The notes: generated by a model from the letters alone, not told the origin. Numbered from the stretch's first letter, positions 35,806 through 47,305 are shown. The stretch: 64,000 nucleotides of DNA from Pseudomonas fulva NBRC 16637 = DSM 17717 (GCF_000730565.1 NZ_BBIQ01000003.1:62001-126000); one strand, 5' to 3'. Made by a program: numbers and translations.

Positions 35806-36825
35806 ATGCTGGTGATGCGCCCGGCGCAAATGGCTGATCTGAACGAAGTGCAGCGAATGGCTGCGGACAGCCCCATTGGTGTCACCTCGTTGCCGGACGA
35901 CAGCGCTCGGCTGGGCGACAAGATCGCCGCCTCCGAAACTTCCTTCGCCGCCGAGGTGAGCTTCAACGGCGAGGAACGCTACTTCTTCGTACTCGAAGAC
36001 AGTGAGACCGGCAAGCTGGCTGGCTGCTCGGCCATCGTTGCCTCGGCAGGCTATTCCGAGCCTTTCTACAGTTTTCGTAACGAAACCTTCGTTCACGCCT
36101 CGCGGGAACTGAAGATCCACAACAAGATTCACGTCCTGTCGCTGTGTCACGATTTGACCGGCAACAGTTTGCTGACCAGCTTCTACGTGCTGCCCGAGCT
36201 TGTGGGCAGTGGGTGGGCCGAACTCAATTCCCGGGGTCGCCTGTTGTTCATGGCATCGCACCCCGAGCGGTTCGCCGAGTCGGTTGTGACGGAAATCGTA
36301 GGCTTCAGCGACGAGCAGGGCGAGTCGCCTTTCTGGGACGCCATCGGGCGCAACTTCTTCGACTTGAGCTACGCCGATGCCGAGCGCCTGTGCGGCCTCA
36401 AAAGCCGCACGTTCCTGGCTGAACTGATGCCCCATTACCCTATCTACGTGCCGTTGCTGCCTGACGCTGCGCAGGAAGCCATGGGCCAGGTGCACCCGCG
36501 GGCGCAGATCACCTTCGACATCCTCATGCGCGAAGGCTTCGAAACCGAGCACTACATCGACATCTTCGATGGCGGCCCGACCCTGCATGCCCGTACCTCC
36601 GGTATTCGTTCGATTGCACAAAGCCGCGTGGCGCCCGTGAAAGTCGAGCCGGTGGCGGCCCGCGGCACGCGGCCGTACCTGGTCTGCAATGGCCAGCTGC
36701 AAGATTACCGTGCAGTGCTGGTGGAGTTGGACTGGGTACCTGGCAAGCCCGTCAGCCTGAGCCAGGAGGTGGCCGACGCCCTGGGCGTGGGCGAGGGTGC
36801 CAGTGTGCGGCTAGTCGCGGCCTGA
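35806..36825 (+). CDS. aruF: Arginine N-succinyltransferase subunit alpha AruF
   Basis: A 339-residue acyltransferase that succinylates arginine (and ornithine), the first step of the AST pathway. The N-terminal VMRPAQMADLNEVQRMAADS and the GRLLFMASHPERFAESVVTEI segments match the AstA family. The ATG at 35806 follows AAGGAGTGACACC. Pseudomonads carry two paralogous subunits; this is followed by AruG, which shares about the same length and layout. It is in the aru operon, downstream of the 35739 hairpin. Confidence 0.93.
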   Translation: MLVMRPAQMADLNEVQRMAADSPIGVTSLPDDSARLGDKIAASETSFAAEVSFNGEERYFFVLEDSETGKLAGCSAIVASAGYSEPFYSFRNETFVHASRELKIHNKIHVLSLCHDLTGNSLLTSFYVLPELVGSGWAELNSRGRLLFMASHPERFAESVVTEIVGFSDEQGESPFWDAIGRNFFDLSYADAERLCGLKSRTFLAELMPHYPIYVPLLPDAAQEAMGQVHPRAQITFDILMREGFETEHYIDIFDGGPTLHARTSGIRSIAQSRVAPVKVEPVAARGTRPYLVCNGQLQDYRAVLVELDWVPGKPVSLSQEVADALGVGEGASVRLVAA

Positions 36826-36894
36826 GCGCCGACCGTCATCTTGCAGGATTAGCAGAGTTTCGCGCCGGTTGATGCCGCCGCACAAGGAGATAGC

Positions 36895-37923
36895 ATGATC
36901 GTTCGTCCTGTACGCAGCAGCGACCTGCCTGCGTTGATCGAATTGGCACGCAGCACCGGCACCACGGGGCTGACCACGCTGCCTGCCAACGAGGAACGCC
37001 TGGAGCATCGCGTAGGGTGGGCGGAAAAGAGCTTTCGCGGTGAAGCCGAGCGCGGTGATACCGACTACCTCTTCGTGCTGGAAAACGACGAAGGGCTGGT
37101 CGTGGGCATCAGTGCAATCGCTGGCGCCGTAGGCTTGCGCGAGCCTTGGTACAACTACCGCGTCGGGCTCACCGTCAGTGCGTCCCAGGAATTGAAGATC
37201 TACCGCGAGATACCCACGCTGTTCCTGGCCAACGACCTGACCGGCAATTCCGAGCTGTGCTCGCTGTTCCTGCGCCATGACTACCGCTCAGGGCTCAATG
37301 GTCGGCTGTTGTCCCGGGCGCGCATGCTGTTCATCGCCGAGTTTCCCGAGCTGTTCGGTCAGAAGATCATGGCGGAGATGCGTGGCATGTCCGATGCCCA
37401 GGGGCGCTCGCCGTTCTGGGAAAGCCTGGGGCGCCACTTCTTCAAGATGGAGTTCAGCCAGGCCGACTACCTGACGGGTGTGGGCAACAAGTCTTTCATC
37501 GCCGAGCTGATGCCCAGGTTCCCGCTTTACACCTGCTTCCTGTCCGAAGCGGCGCGCAGCGTGATCGGCCGGGTGCATGCCGACACCGAGCCAGCATTGG
37601 CCATGCTCAAGCAGGAAGGCTTCACCTATCAGGGGTACGTGGACATTTTCGACGCAGGGCCTGCCATCGAATGCGACACGGCCCGCATCCGCGCGGTACG
37701 CGACAGCCAGACACTGGTACTGGCCATCGGTACGCCTGGTGAGGATGCCACGCCCTTCATCATCCACAACCGTAAGCGCGACGACTGCCGCATCACGGCC
37801 GCCCCGGCTCGGCTGGCGGCGGGCACCTTGGTGGTCGACCCGCTGACGGCCAAGCGCCTGCGCATGGGTGCAGGCGACAACGTGCGGGCCGTGCCCCTGT
37901 CGGCCGCCCGGGAGGGCCAGTAA
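36895..37923 (+). CDS. aruG: Arginine N-succinyltransferase subunit beta AruG
   Basis: A 342-residue paralog of AruF, with matching blocks IVRPVRSSDLPALIELARST, AEKSFRGEAERGDTDYLFVLEND, GRLLSRARMLFIAEFPELF and MRGMSDAQGRSPFWESLGRHFFKMEFSQADY (the last two are the AstA signature). It forms a heteromer with AruF in P. aeruginosa. The ATG follows AAGGAGATAGC. Its stop codon abuts the aruD start, so the two are translationally coupled. Confidence 0.94.
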   Translation: MIVRPVRSSDLPALIELARSTGTTGLTTLPANEERLEHRVGWAEKSFRGEAERGDTDYLFVLENDEGLVVGISAIAGAVGLREPWYNYRVGLTVSASQELKIYREIPTLFLANDLTGNSELCSLFLRHDYRSGLNGRLLSRARMLFIAEFPELFGQKIMAEMRGMSDAQGRSPFWESLGRHFFKMEFSQADYLTGVGNKSFIAELMPRFPLYTCFLSEAARSVIGRVHADTEPALAMLKQEGFTYQGYVDIFDAGPAIECDTARIRAVRDSQTLVLAIGTPGEDATPFIIHNRKRDDCRITAAPARLAAGTLVVDPLTAKRLRMGAGDNVRAVPLSAAREGQ

Positions 37924-39387
<1,464 letters not shown>

Positions 39388-39407
39388 CGATGGTCGGAGC
39401 CTTGCCG

Positions 39408-40757
39408 ATGAAAGCATACGAAGTGAATTTTGACGGCCTGGTGGGGCCCACCCACAACTACGGTGGCCTGTCCTACGGCAACGTGGCCTCTCAAAGTAAC
39501 AGCCACCAGGGGTCCAACCCGCGCGAAGCGGCGCGCCAGGGGCTGGCGAAGATGAAGGCGCTGGCCGACCTTGGCTTCCAGCAAGGGGTGCTGGCGCCTC
39601 AGGAGCGCCCCGATGTGGCCGCACTGCGCCAGCTTGGCTTCGCCGGCACCGATGCCCAGGTGATCCAGCGCGCCGCACGGGAGGCCATGCCGTTGCTGGT
39701 GGCCAGTTGCTCAGCGTCGAGCATGTGGGTGGCCAACGCCGCGACAGTCAGCCCCAGCGCCGACACGGCCGATGGTCGGGTGCACTTCACTGCCGCCAAC
39801 CTCAACTGCAAATACCATCGCAGTATCGAGCACCCCACCACCAGCCGCGTGCTGGCAGCGATGTTCAGGGACGAGGCGCATTTCAGCCACCATCCCGCCT
39901 TGCCGGGCGTCGCCCAATTCGGCGATGAGGGCGCCGCGAACCACACGCGGTTCTGCCACGATTATGGGCAGGCTGGGGTCGAATTTTTCGTCTATGGCCG
40001 CAGTGCCTTCGACAACCGTTACCCCGCTCCGCAGAAGTACCCAGCCCGCCAGACCCTCGAGGCGTCCCAGGCCGTGGCCCGCCTGCACGGGCTCAGCGCC
40101 GACGCGGTGGTCTATGCTCAGCAGAACCCCGCTGTGATCGATCAAGGTGTGTTTCACAACGATGTGATCGCGGTCGGTAATGGGGAGGTGCTGTTCTACC
40201 ATGAGGATGCGTTTCTCGACACCGAGGCCGTGCTCACCGAGCTTCGCATCAAGCTGGCCGCCAAGGGCGGTGAGTTGCAGGCCATTTGCGTGCCGCGTGC
40301 CACCGTATCGGTAGAAGATGCCGTGCGCTCCTACCTGTTCAATAGCCAGTTGCTCAGCCGCGACGATGGGTCGATGCTGCTGGTGGTGCCGGAAGAGTGC
40401 CGCAACAATGAGCGGGTCTGGGCGTATCTGCAGCAGCTTACCCGCCTGGGCACGGCGGTGCGGGAGGTGCAGGTGTTCGACCTCAAGCAGAGCATGCAAA
40501 ACGGCGGCGGGCCGGCTTGCCTGCGCCTTCGCGTGGCCTTGAACGAAACGGAACTGGCGGCGGTGAACCAAGGCGTTATCATGAGCGCCCCGTTGTACGA
40601 GACACTGCTGCAGTGGGTCGATCGGCACTACCGCGACCGTCTGGTCGACGCTGACCTGGCCGATCCTCTGTTGTTGCAGGAGTGCCGTACGGCACTGGAC
40701 GAATTGACCCAGATACTCAAGTTGGGCTCGGTATACCCGTTCCAACGCCAACCTTGA
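39408..40757 (+). CDS. aruB: N-succinylarginine dihydrolase AruB
   Basis: A 449-residue amidinotransferase-fold hydrolase that releases two ammonia and CO2 from N2-succinylarginine. The N-terminal [22 protein letters not shown] and HTRFCHDYG blocks are AstB-specific, and the catalytic Cys is in [15 protein letters not shown] at residue 371. The start at 39408 begins the conserved N-terminus and has GGAG nine bases upstream; an ATG at 39390 is an alternative. It is followed 13 bases later by a small gene. Confidence 0.95.
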   Translation: MKAYEVNFDGLVGPTHNYGGLSYGNVASQSNSHQGSNPREAARQGLAKMKALADLGFQQGVLAPQERPDVAALRQLGFAGTDAQVIQRAAREAMPLLVASCSASSMWVANAATVSPSADTADGRVHFTAANLNCKYHRSIEHPTTSRVLAAMFRDEAHFSHHPALPGVAQFGDEGAANHTRFCHDYGQAGVEFFVYGRSAFDNRYPAPQKYPARQTLEASQAVARLHGLSADAVVYAQQNPAVIDQGVFHNDVIAVGNGEVLFYHEDAFLDTEAVLTELRIKLAAKGGELQAICVPRATVSVEDAVRSYLFNSQLLSRDDGSMLLVVPEECRNNERVWAYLQQLTRLGTAVREVQVFDLKQSMQNGGGPACLRLRVALNETELAAVNQGVIMSAPLYETLLQWVDRHYRDRLVDADLADPLLLQECRTALDELTQILKLGSVYPFQRQP

Positions 40758-40770
40758 AGAGAGAATTGCA

Positions 40771-41061
40771 ATGACCGACGCCCTGCGCCTGATCCTGGAA
40801 GATGAAGACGGCACTCAGCTGGAAACTTCGTGCACGCGCTTTGCCGTGATGTGGCAAGGCAAGGAAGTATGGATCCAGCAGGACGGCCGTGGCCAACTGC
40901 TGATCGGGGTGGATGTGGAGGAGGGCGATGCCGAGTATGCCAACCTGCTGCTGCGCCCCCTGGCGACCAACCTGGTCAGCCTGCAACTGGAAATGGAGCC
41001 GGCCGACGTGGGCGAAGACGACGACCACGTTCACGGCCCGGACTGCGGCCACCATCACTGA
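40771..41061 (+). CDS. Small conserved protein in the aru operon, His-rich C-terminus
   Basis: A 96-residue protein, not recognised with a function. It is acidic, with beta-strand-like segments ([37 protein letters not shown] is the first half) and ends in an Asp/His-rich tail, [14 protein letters not shown], that could bind zinc or nickel. It begins 13 bases after aruB and ends 11 bases before aruE, so it is part of the aru operon. I recall a gene of this size at the same place in other pseudomonads, which would argue for a pathway-linked role such as metal delivery to the zinc enzyme AruE; that is speculation. Confidence 0.8.
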   Translation: MTDALRLILEDEDGTQLETSCTRFAVMWQGKEVWIQQDGRGQLLIGVDVEEGDAEYANLLLRPLATNLVSLQLEMEPADVGEDDDHVHGPDCGHHH

Positions 41062-41072
41062 GGACGCCCGCC

Positions 41073-42080
41073 ATGCTCGCCCTTGGCAAACTGCTTGAGC
41101 TGACCCTCACCGGCCATGAACCGGCCGAGAAGACCCAAGTGACGTCCAGGGGCGTGCGCCTTCGCTGGCTGGGGCAGGGTGCCCTGGAAGTGAGCCCCAG
41201 CGCCGCTGACGACTGCGGCCTGGACCTGTTGCTGTCTGCAGGTATCCACGGCAACGAGACGGCCCCGATCGAGTTGCTCGAACGTTTGCTGCATGGCGTT
41301 GCGCGCGGGGATATCGTGCCCAGGGCGCGCGTGCTGTTCCTGTTCGGCAACCCGGCGGCCATCATCAAGGGTGAGCGGTTCATCGAACAGGACATCAACC
41401 GCCTGTTCAATGGCCGCCACGAGCAGTCCAGCGGGCCGGAGGCGTTGCGCGCTGCGGAGCTCGAACAGTTCGCACGGGTCTTCTTCAGCAAGCCTGGGCG
41501 TAGTCGCCTGCACTACGACCTGCACACGGCCATTCGAGGCTCCAGGATCGAGCAGTTCGCGCTGTATCCCTTCAAGCAAGGACGTGCGCATTCCCGGCGC
41601 GAACTGGCCCGCCTGGCAGCAGCGGGCATGGAGGCGGTACTGCTGCAGTGCAAGCCTTCAATCACGTTCAGTGCGTTTACCTACGAGCAGCTCGACGCCG
41701 AGGCCTTTACCCTTGAGCTGGGCAAGGCCCGCCCCTTTGGCCAGAACGACGCGGTGAATCTCGACAAGCTCGAAGCCCGGCTAGTGCGCATCCTTCAAGC
41801 CACCGAGCCCGATGACGACGTGTCGCTTGAGGGGTTGCAGTTGTTCAGCGTGGCGCGTGAGGTCATCAAGCACAGCGATGGTTTCCGCTTGCACCTGCCA
41901 GCAGACATCCAGAATTTCTCCCCGCTGAACAAGGGCTACCTGCTGGCCGATGACCTTGCCGGCGTGCGCTGGGTGATCGAAGAGGAGGGCGCACGGATCA
42001 TCTTCCCCAACCCCAAGGTTCGCAATGGCCTCAGGGCGGGCATCATCGTAGTACCTGATGACGGTGAAAGCCTGGCCTGA
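41073..42080 (+). CDS. aruE: Succinylglutamate desuccinylase AruE
   Basis: A 335-residue zinc hydrolase of the AspA/AstE family that splits succinylglutamate to glutamate and succinate, ending the pathway. The zinc ligands are in [13 protein letters not shown] and the catalytic region [12 protein letters not shown]. The C-terminal [25 protein letters not shown] strand pattern is typical. The ATG at 41073 follows TGAGGACGCCCGCC. Its stop is only 3 bases from the stop of the convergent, unrecognised gene at 42084, with no terminator in between. Confidence 0.95.
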   Translation: MLALGKLLELTLTGHEPAEKTQVTSRGVRLRWLGQGALEVSPSAADDCGLDLLLSAGIHGNETAPIELLERLLHGVARGDIVPRARVLFLFGNPAAIIKGERFIEQDINRLFNGRHEQSSGPEALRAAELEQFARVFFSKPGRSRLHYDLHTAIRGSRIEQFALYPFKQGRAHSRRELARLAAAGMEAVLLQCKPSITFSAFTYEQLDAEAFTLELGKARPFGQNDAVNLDKLEARLVRILQATEPDDDVSLEGLQLFSVAREVIKHSDGFRLHLPADIQNFSPLNKGYLLADDLAGVRWVIEEEGARIIFPNPKVRNGLRAGIIVVPDDGESLA

Positions 42081-42083
42081 GCC

Positions 42084-42917
42084 CTAGATGTCGATATCCA
42101 GAGCCGGTACCAGTACGCTTGGGGTCAAGGCTTCGTATGCGTCCTGCAGCAGCCTGGCAAGTGCAGTCAGGCCGTCCAGGCCCTTGGCTTGGTAAGGGTC
42201 GTACAGTACAGCGGTGTAAGCACCGGGTAGCAAATGGGCGTATCTGGCTGGGATGACGCGGCTCAGGTCGAAGCCTGGTCCCTGCTGCGCCGGGCCTGCA
42301 TGGCATTGCATGAGCACGATGTCGGGCACATCGGCATAGCCCTGGCGGGCAGCATCCAATGCCCTCTTCAACTCTGGGTAACCCGACAGCAGTGCGAGCT
42401 GCTCATACACCCGGTTCTGGAACTGCGGTGTGCCGTAGATGAACAGGTGGTCGATGGCAGTGGTTTCGAACCGCGCATCAGCGCTGGCATTGGCATCCAC
42501 GCGCAGTGTGCCGTCGGCATTATCGGCCAGCCCCACTGGAATCTCCTGGCCACTGAACAGCAGATGCACACGCTGATCGGGTGTGGACCTGTTCAGTCTC
42601 AGCGGCACGCCGTCTATTTCCAGATCCAGGCCGCATTCCTGGTTCAGGCTAACATTCACCGTATCGAGCCAGACCTGGATTTCATCGACGGTGCCTACCT
42701 TCACGTTGTCGTCGAATGCCTCGATCACCCTTCGTTGGATGTTGAGCTGGCCAGCCGAATAGAGTTTGTACAGCTCGTAATCAAAATAGACGCGAGACCC
42801 CAGACGTTCTTCGCCGTCTGTAGTGTCGTAGGCTAACGCTTCGTCCAGTTCCCCGAAGCTCAAGCGCTCACTATTGTCGCCGCCGTCGATATTGACGGTT
42901 TGGGTTACTGCAGTCAT
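42084..42917 (-). CDS. Unrecognised accessory protein (277 aa), lower GC
   Basis: I do not recognise this protein. It is acidic, with no signal peptide or membrane segment. The N-terminal 60 residues are polar (SERLSFGELDEALAYDTTDG). A later stretch carries GLDLEIDGVPLRLN and VHLLFSGQEIPVGLADN, then a helical ELKRALDAARQGYAD, a strand-like DIVLMQCHAG ending in Cys-His, and the tail PALDIDI. The ATG at 42917 has AGGAG nine bases upstream; one at 42923 is too close. GC looks lower than neighbours (two 60-base lines give 53 and 57 percent; one in aruE 73). It lies at an operon end without a terminator, suggesting acquisition. Confidence 0.75.
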   Translation of the reverse strand: MTAVTQTVNIDGGDNSERLSFGELDEALAYDTTDGEERLGSRVYFDYELYKLYSAGQLNIQRRVIEAFDDNVKVGTVDEIQVWLDTVNVSLNQECGLDLEIDGVPLRLNRSTPDQRVHLLFSGQEIPVGLADNADGTLRVDANASADARFETTAIDHLFIYGTPQFQNRVYEQLALLSGYPELKRALDAARQGYADVPDIVLMQCHAGPAQQGPGFDLSRVIPARYAHLLPGAYTAVLYDPYQAKGLDGLTALARLLQDAYEALTPSVLVPALDIDI

Positions 42918-43312
42918 GGGCATGATCTCCTGTTCAAGAGCATTCACGCTAAGGCTGCCGGGCTTGCTGGGTGCGGTAGTTATTTAGGCTTGGCCGACGC
43001 TGTATTCAATGAGCCGGTGATGCGCAGGGGTGCGTGGCTAATTCTGCCAGGACGCTGATTCCCGGGGCTCAGGCCGCCTGTCGGGGATACCGGTTGCAGG
43101 CAACGGTTTCAGGAGTTGCCAGTTGGGAAGCCGGGGATTTAGCATCAGGCGTGATGAATGATTGATGCGTTTGACGCTGCCAATAGCCGATTCGGCCATT
43201 TCAATAGCACAAACTCACTGCACCAAGCCTGCAGGCCCGATATAATGCGGCCCTTTGCCGTCGTTTCGTCGACGCTTTGCCCTGATGGGCCGCCGTTTCC
43301 GTGGAAGATCCT
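42918..43312. promoter_or_regulatory. Intergenic region with alaS promoter
   Basis: Nearly 400 bases separate the start of the unrecognised gene from alaS. A consensus TATAAT at 43241-43246 is followed by a GC-rich discriminator (GCGGCCC), fitting a stringently controlled alaS promoter; the -35 region (ACTGCA) is weak. The leftward promoter of the accessory gene must also lie here but is not recognisable. Confidence 0.55.
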
Positions 43313-45937
43313 ATGAAAAGCGCAGAAATCCGTGAAGCCTTCCTTCGCTTCTTCGAAGAACAGGGGCATACCCGAGTCGCGTCCAGTTCGCTGATTCCGA
43401 ACAACGACCCGACCCTGTTGTTCACCAATGCCGGCATGAACCAGTTCAAGGACTGTTTCCTCGGAGCGGAGAAGCGCGCCTATACCCGTGCTGTCAGCAG
43501 CCAGAAGTGCGTGCGCGCCGGTGGCAAGCACAATGACCTGGAAAACGTCGGTTACACCGCACGTCACCATACCTTCTTCGAAATGCTGGGCAACTTCAGC
43601 TTCGGTGATTATTTCAAGCGCGACGCCATCACCTTCGCCTGGACCTTTCTGACGTCGGAGAAGTGGCTGAACCTGCCCAAGGACAAGCTCTGGGTCACGG
43701 TCTATGCCACCGACGACGAAGCCTACGATATCTGGACCAAGGAAGTGGGCGTGCCGGCCGAGCGCATGGTCCGCATCGGCGACAACAAGGGCGCACCCTA
43801 CGCGTCGGACAACTTCTGGACCATGGGCGACACAGGCCCATGCGGGCCGTGCACCGAGATCTTCTATGACCACGGCGCAGACATCTGGGGTGGCCCGCCC
43901 GGGTCGCCCGAAGAAGACGGCGACCGTTACATCGAGATCTGGAACAACGTGTTCATGCAGTTCAACCGTACCGCCGACGGCGTGCTGCACCCGCTGCCGG
44001 CGCCGTCGGTCGATACCGGCATGGGCCTGGAGCGCATCAGCGCCGTGCTGCAGCACGTGCATTCGAACTACGAGATCGACCTGTTCCAGAACCTGCTGTC
44101 AGCGGCGGCCACGGCCATCGGTTGCACCAACGAGGGGCAGGCCTCGCTGAAAGTGGTGGCCGACCACATCCGCTCCTGCGGCTTCCTGATTGCCGACGGC
44201 GTGTTGCCTTCGAACGAAGGCCGTGGCTATGTGCTGCGCCGCATCATTCGTCGTGCTTGCCGTCACGGCAACAAGCTGGGCGCCAAGGGCAGCTTCTTCT
44301 ACCAGATCGTCGCCGCGCTGGTCGCCGAGATGGGTGAAGCGTTCCCGGAGTTGGGTAGCCAGCAGGCGCACATCGAACGTGTGCTCAAGGCCGAAGAAGA
44401 ACAGTTCGCCAAGACACTTGAGCAGGGTCTGCGGATCCTCGAGCAGGACCTGGCCCAGTTGCAGGGCAGCGTGGTGCCGGGCGATGTGGTGTTCAAGCTC
44501 TATGACACCTACGGCTTCCCCATGGACCTGACGGCCGACATCGCCCGTGAGCGCGAGCTCACCATCGACGAGGCCGGTTTCGAGCGTGAAATGGAAGCCC
44601 AGCGCGAACGTGCACGCTCTGCCAGCGCGTTCGGCATGGACTACAACAGCCTGGTCAAGGTCGACAGTGCGACCGAGTTCCTGGGTTATGAGGCCACCGA
44701 AGCCTCGGCCAGGATCATCGCGCTGTACCACGATGGCCAGCCTGTGGACCAACTGGGCGAAGGCCAGGAAGGTGTGATCGTGCTCGATCGCACCCCGTTC
44801 TACGCCGAGTCCGGTGGCCAGGTGGGCGACTCCGGTTACATCCAGGCAGGTTCGGCGCGCTTCGACGTGCGGGACACCACCAAGACCGGTGGCGCCTTTC
44901 TGCATCACGGTGTGGTCGCCACCGGTGCGCTGGTCGTAGGCTCTCCGGTACAGACCAAGGTCGATGCCGACGTGCAGCACGCCACCGCCCTGAATCACTC
45001 GGCGACCCACCTGCTGCATGAAGCCTTGCGCCAGGTGCTGGGCGAGCATGTGCAGCAGAAAGGCTCGCTGGTGGACAGCCAACGCCTGCGCTTCGACTTC
45101 AGCCACTTCGAAGCGGTGAAGCCTGAGCAACTGAAGGCGCTGGAAGACATCGTCAACCGCGAAGTGCGCCGCAACACGCCTGTGCAAACCGAGTTGACCG
45201 ACATCGAGACGGCCAAAGCCAAGGGTGCCATGGCCCTGTTCGGCGAGAAATACGGCGATACGGTGCGCGTGCTGACCATGGGTGGCGACTTTTCGGTGGA
45301 GCTGTGCGGGGGCATTCATGCCAAGCGCACAGGCGACATCAGTGTCTTCAAGATCATCAGCGAAGGCGGCGTGGCGTCGGGCGTGCGTCGTATCGAGGCC
45401 GTGACCGGTGCCGCTGCGCTGGCATATTTGAACGCTGCCGAGGAGCAGGTCAAGGAAGCTGCGCAGCTGGTCAAAGGTAACCGCGACAACCTGATCGACA
45501 AGCTGTCGGCTGTGCTCGAGCGCAACCGCCAGCTGGAGAAGCAGCTCGAGCAGCTGCAGGCCAAGGCCGCCAGTGCCGCCGGGGATGATCTCTCCAACGC
45601 GGCTGTGGCGGTCAAGGGTGCCAAGGTGCTTGCCGCCCGTGTAGACGGGCAGGATGGCAAGGCCTTGCTCGCCCTGGTCGATCAGCTTAAGAACAAGCTC
45701 GGCCATGCAGTGATCCTGCTGGGCAGCGAGCATGAGGGCAAGGTCGTGCTGGTGGCCGGCGTGACCAAAGACCTCTCCAGCCAACTCAAGGCTGGCGATC
45801 TGATGAAGCAAGCCGCTGCGGCAGTGGGTGGCAAGGGCGGCGGGCGTCCGGACATGGCGCAGGGGGGCGGCGTCGACGTCGCGGCCCTGGATCAGGCCCT
45901 GGCGCTTGCCGTGCCGTTCGCAGAGCAGGGACTTTGA
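43313..45937 (+). CDS. alaS: Alanyl-tRNA synthetase
   Basis: An 874-residue class II synthetase that charges tRNA-Ala and edits Ser/Gly mischarging. Motif 1 region [23 protein letters not shown] and motif 2 [18 protein letters not shown] lie in the first 90 residues. The editing-domain zinc ligands are in [15 protein letters not shown] (about residue 563) and [12 protein letters not shown] (about residue 665). The C-terminal DHHA1 domain follows ([13 protein letters not shown]-like [15 protein letters not shown]). The ATG at 43313 follows GGAAGATCCT. Upstream in-frame codons lack conservation. It is followed by lysC, as in other pseudomonads. Confidence 0.98.
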   Translation: MKSAEIREAFLRFFEEQGHTRVASSSLIPNNDPTLLFTNAGMNQFKDCFLGAEKRAYTRAVSSQKCVRAGGKHNDLENVGYTARHHTFFEMLGNFSFGDYFKRDAITFAWTFLTSEKWLNLPKDKLWVTVYATDDEAYDIWTKEVGVPAERMVRIGDNKGAPYASDNFWTMGDTGPCGPCTEIFYDHGADIWGGPPGSPEEDGDRYIEIWNNVFMQFNRTADGVLHPLPAPSVDTGMGLERISAVLQHVHSNYEIDLFQNLLSAAATAIGCTNEGQASLKVVADHIRSCGFLIADGVLPSNEGRGYVLRRIIRRACRHGNKLGAKGSFFYQIVAALVAEMGEAFPELGSQQAHIERVLKAEEEQFAKTLEQGLRILEQDLAQLQGSVVPGDVVFKLYDTYGFPMDLTADIARERELTIDEAGFEREMEAQRERARSASAFGMDYNSLVKVDSATEFLGYEATEASARIIALYHDGQPVDQLGEGQEGVIVLDRTPFYAESGGQVGDSGYIQAGSARFDVRDTTKTGGAFLHHGVVATGALVVGSPVQTKVDADVQHATALNHSATHLLHEALRQVLGEHVQQKGSLVDSQRLRFDFSHFEAVKPEQLKALEDIVNREVRRNTPVQTELTDIETAKAKGAMALFGEKYGDTVRVLTMGGDFSVELCGGIHAKRTGDISVFKIISEGGVASGVRRIEAVTGAAALAYLNAAEEQVKEAAQLVKGNRDNLIDKLSAVLERNRQLEKQLEQLQAKAASAAGDDLSNAAVAVKGAKVLAARVDGQDGKALLALVDQLKNKLGHAVILLGSEHEGKVVLVAGVTKDLSSQLKAGDLMKQAAAAVGGKGGGRPDMAQGGGVDVAALDQALALAVPFAEQGL

Positions 45938-45939
45938 GA

Positions 45940-46008
45940 TGAAGGGCAGGGTGGCTTGAGCGCGATTGGCGTTCATGGCCCTGCTGGGGTGAGTTTTCCT
46001 GCCCTTCA
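45940..46008. other. Inverted repeat in the alaS-lysC spacer
   Basis: TGAAGGGCAGG (45940-45950) pairs with CCTGCCCTTCA (45998-46008): an 11-bp perfect inverted repeat enclosing 47 bases. A T-rich stretch, TTGTTTTTTGG, follows at 46016-46026. It may be the alaS terminator or part of a lysC leader structure. Confidence 0.5.
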
Positions 46009-46055
46009 GGTTGGATTGTTTTTTGGGGCCCTGTATGGGCTGAGGCACCATTGAA

Positions 46056-47291
46056 ATGGCGTTGATCGTACAGAAATTTGGCGGCACCTCTGTCGGTTCC
46101 ATCGAGCGGATCGAGCAGGTAGCCGACAAGGTCAAGAAGCACCGTGAGGCAGGCGACGACCTGGTGGTCGTGCTGTCTGCCATGAGCGGCGAAACCAATA
46201 GACTGATCGACCTGGCCAAGCAGATCAGCGAGCATCCGGTTCCGCGCGAACTGGATGTGATCGTGTCCACGGGCGAGCAGGTCACCATCGCGCTGTTGGC
46301 CATGGCATTGACCAAGCGCGGTGTACCTGCCGTGTCGTACACCGGCAACCAGGTGCGCATCCTGACCGACAGTGCGCACAACAAGGCGCGCATCCTGCAA
46401 ATTGATGACCAGAAAATCCGCGCTGACCTCAAGGCCGGGCGCGTGGTAGTGGTGGCGGGCTTTCAGGGTGTTGATGAGCACGGCAATATCACCACCCTTG
46501 GCCGAGGTGGCTCCGACACTACGGGTGTTGCCCTGGCCGCTGCGCTCAAGGCGCAGGAATGCCAGATCTACACCGATGTCGATGGCGTCTATACCACTGA
46601 CCCTCGCGTCGTGCCGCTGGCACGACGCCTGGAGAAGATCACCTTCGAAGAGATGCTGGAAATGGCCAGCCTCGGTTCCAAGGTGCTGCAGATCCGCTCG
46701 GTGGAATTCGCCGGCAAGTACAACGTCCCGCTGCGCGTGCTGCACAGCTTCAAGGAGGGTCCGGGTACCCTCATTACCATCGATGAAGAGGAATCCATGG
46801 AACAGCCGATCATTTCCGGTATCGCCTTCAACCGTGATGAAGCCAAGCTGACCATCCGCGGCGTACCGGACAATCCGGGCGTGGCGTTCAAGATTCTCGG
46901 CCCGATCAGTGCATCGAACATCGAAGTGGACATGATCGTGCAGAACGTGGCGCACGATAACACCACCGATTTCACCTTCACCGTACAGCACAACGAATAC
47001 GAGAAGGCCCAGAGCGTGCTGCAGAACACCGCGCGCGAGATCGGTGCCCGCGAAGTGATCGGTGATACCAAGATCGCCAAGGTTTCCATCGTCGGTGTGG
47101 GCATGCGTTCGCACGCCGGCGTTGCAAGCCGCATGTTCGAAGCGCTGGCCAAAGAGAGCATCAACATCCAGATGATCTCCACCTCTGAGATCAAGGTATC
47201 GGTCGTGATCGAGGAGAAGTACCTGGAACTGGCGGTGCGCGCCCTGCACACCGCCTTCGAGCTCGACGCCCCGGCTCGACAGAGCGAGTAA
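46056..47291 (+). CDS. lysC: Aspartate kinase (LysC), alpha subunit
   Basis: A 411-residue aspartokinase, the first enzyme of Lys/Met/Thr and diaminopimelate synthesis. The kinase domain begins ALIVQKFGGTSVGSIER, with FQGVDEHGNITTLGRGGSDT as the substrate loop. Two ACT domains follow from about residue 265 (LTIRGVPDNPGVAFKILGPISA and KVSIVGVGMRSHAGVASRMFEAL), giving Lys/Thr feedback. The length fits the Pseudomonas LysC type that is also made as a separate ACT-only beta subunit. The ATG is preceded by a weak GAGG. Confidence 0.96.
   Translation: MALIVQKFGGTSVGSIERIEQVADKVKKHREAGDDLVVVLSAMSGETNRLIDLAKQISEHPVPRELDVIVSTGEQVTIALLAMALTKRGVPAVSYTGNQVRILTDSAHNKARILQIDDQKIRADLKAGRVVVVAGFQGVDEHGNITTLGRGGSDTTGVALAAALKAQECQIYTDVDGVYTTDPRVVPLARRLEKITFEEMLEMASLGSKVLQIRSVEFAGKYNVPLRVLHSFKEGPGTLITIDEEESMEQPIISGIAFNRDEAKLTIRGVPDNPGVAFKILGPISASNIEVDMIVQNVAHDNTTDFTFTVQHNEYEKAQSVLQNTAREIGAREVIGDTKIAKVSIVGVGMRSHAGVASRMFEALAKESINIQMISTSEIKVSVVIEEKYLELAVRALHTAFELDAPARQSE
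46797..47291 (+). CDS. lysC: Probable internal start: aspartate kinase beta (ACT) subunit
   Basis: Within lysC, the ATG at 46797 (residue 248, sequence MEQPIISGIAFNRDEAK) is preceded by AGAGGAATCC, a plausible ribosome binding site. Translation from here gives a 164-residue protein holding both ACT domains. This is the layout of the alpha2-beta2 aspartokinases of Corynebacterium and Bacillus, in which the beta subunit is translated in frame from the same gene. Use of this start in Pseudomonas is inference here. Confidence 0.5.
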   Translation: MEQPIISGIAFNRDEAKLTIRGVPDNPGVAFKILGPISASNIEVDMIVQNVAHDNTTDFTFTVQHNEYEKAQSVLQNTAREIGAREVIGDTKIAKVSIVGVGMRSHAGVASRMFEALAKESINIQMISTSEIKVSVVIEEKYLELAVRALHTAFELDAPARQSE

Positions 47292-47305
47292 GGCCCTGCC
47301 TGGGA

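Noticed and set aside
42084-42917. Caspase/CHAT-type protease or DUF6543 toxin for the unrecognised gene
   Set aside because: The Cys-His strand is only a superficial resemblance. No matching catalytic His-Gly motif was found at the expected distance, so the family was not assigned.
45938-46055. Lysine riboswitch before lysC
   Set aside because: The spacer is only 118 bases and lacks the conserved L-box core and five-helix layout; only a simple inverted repeat is present.
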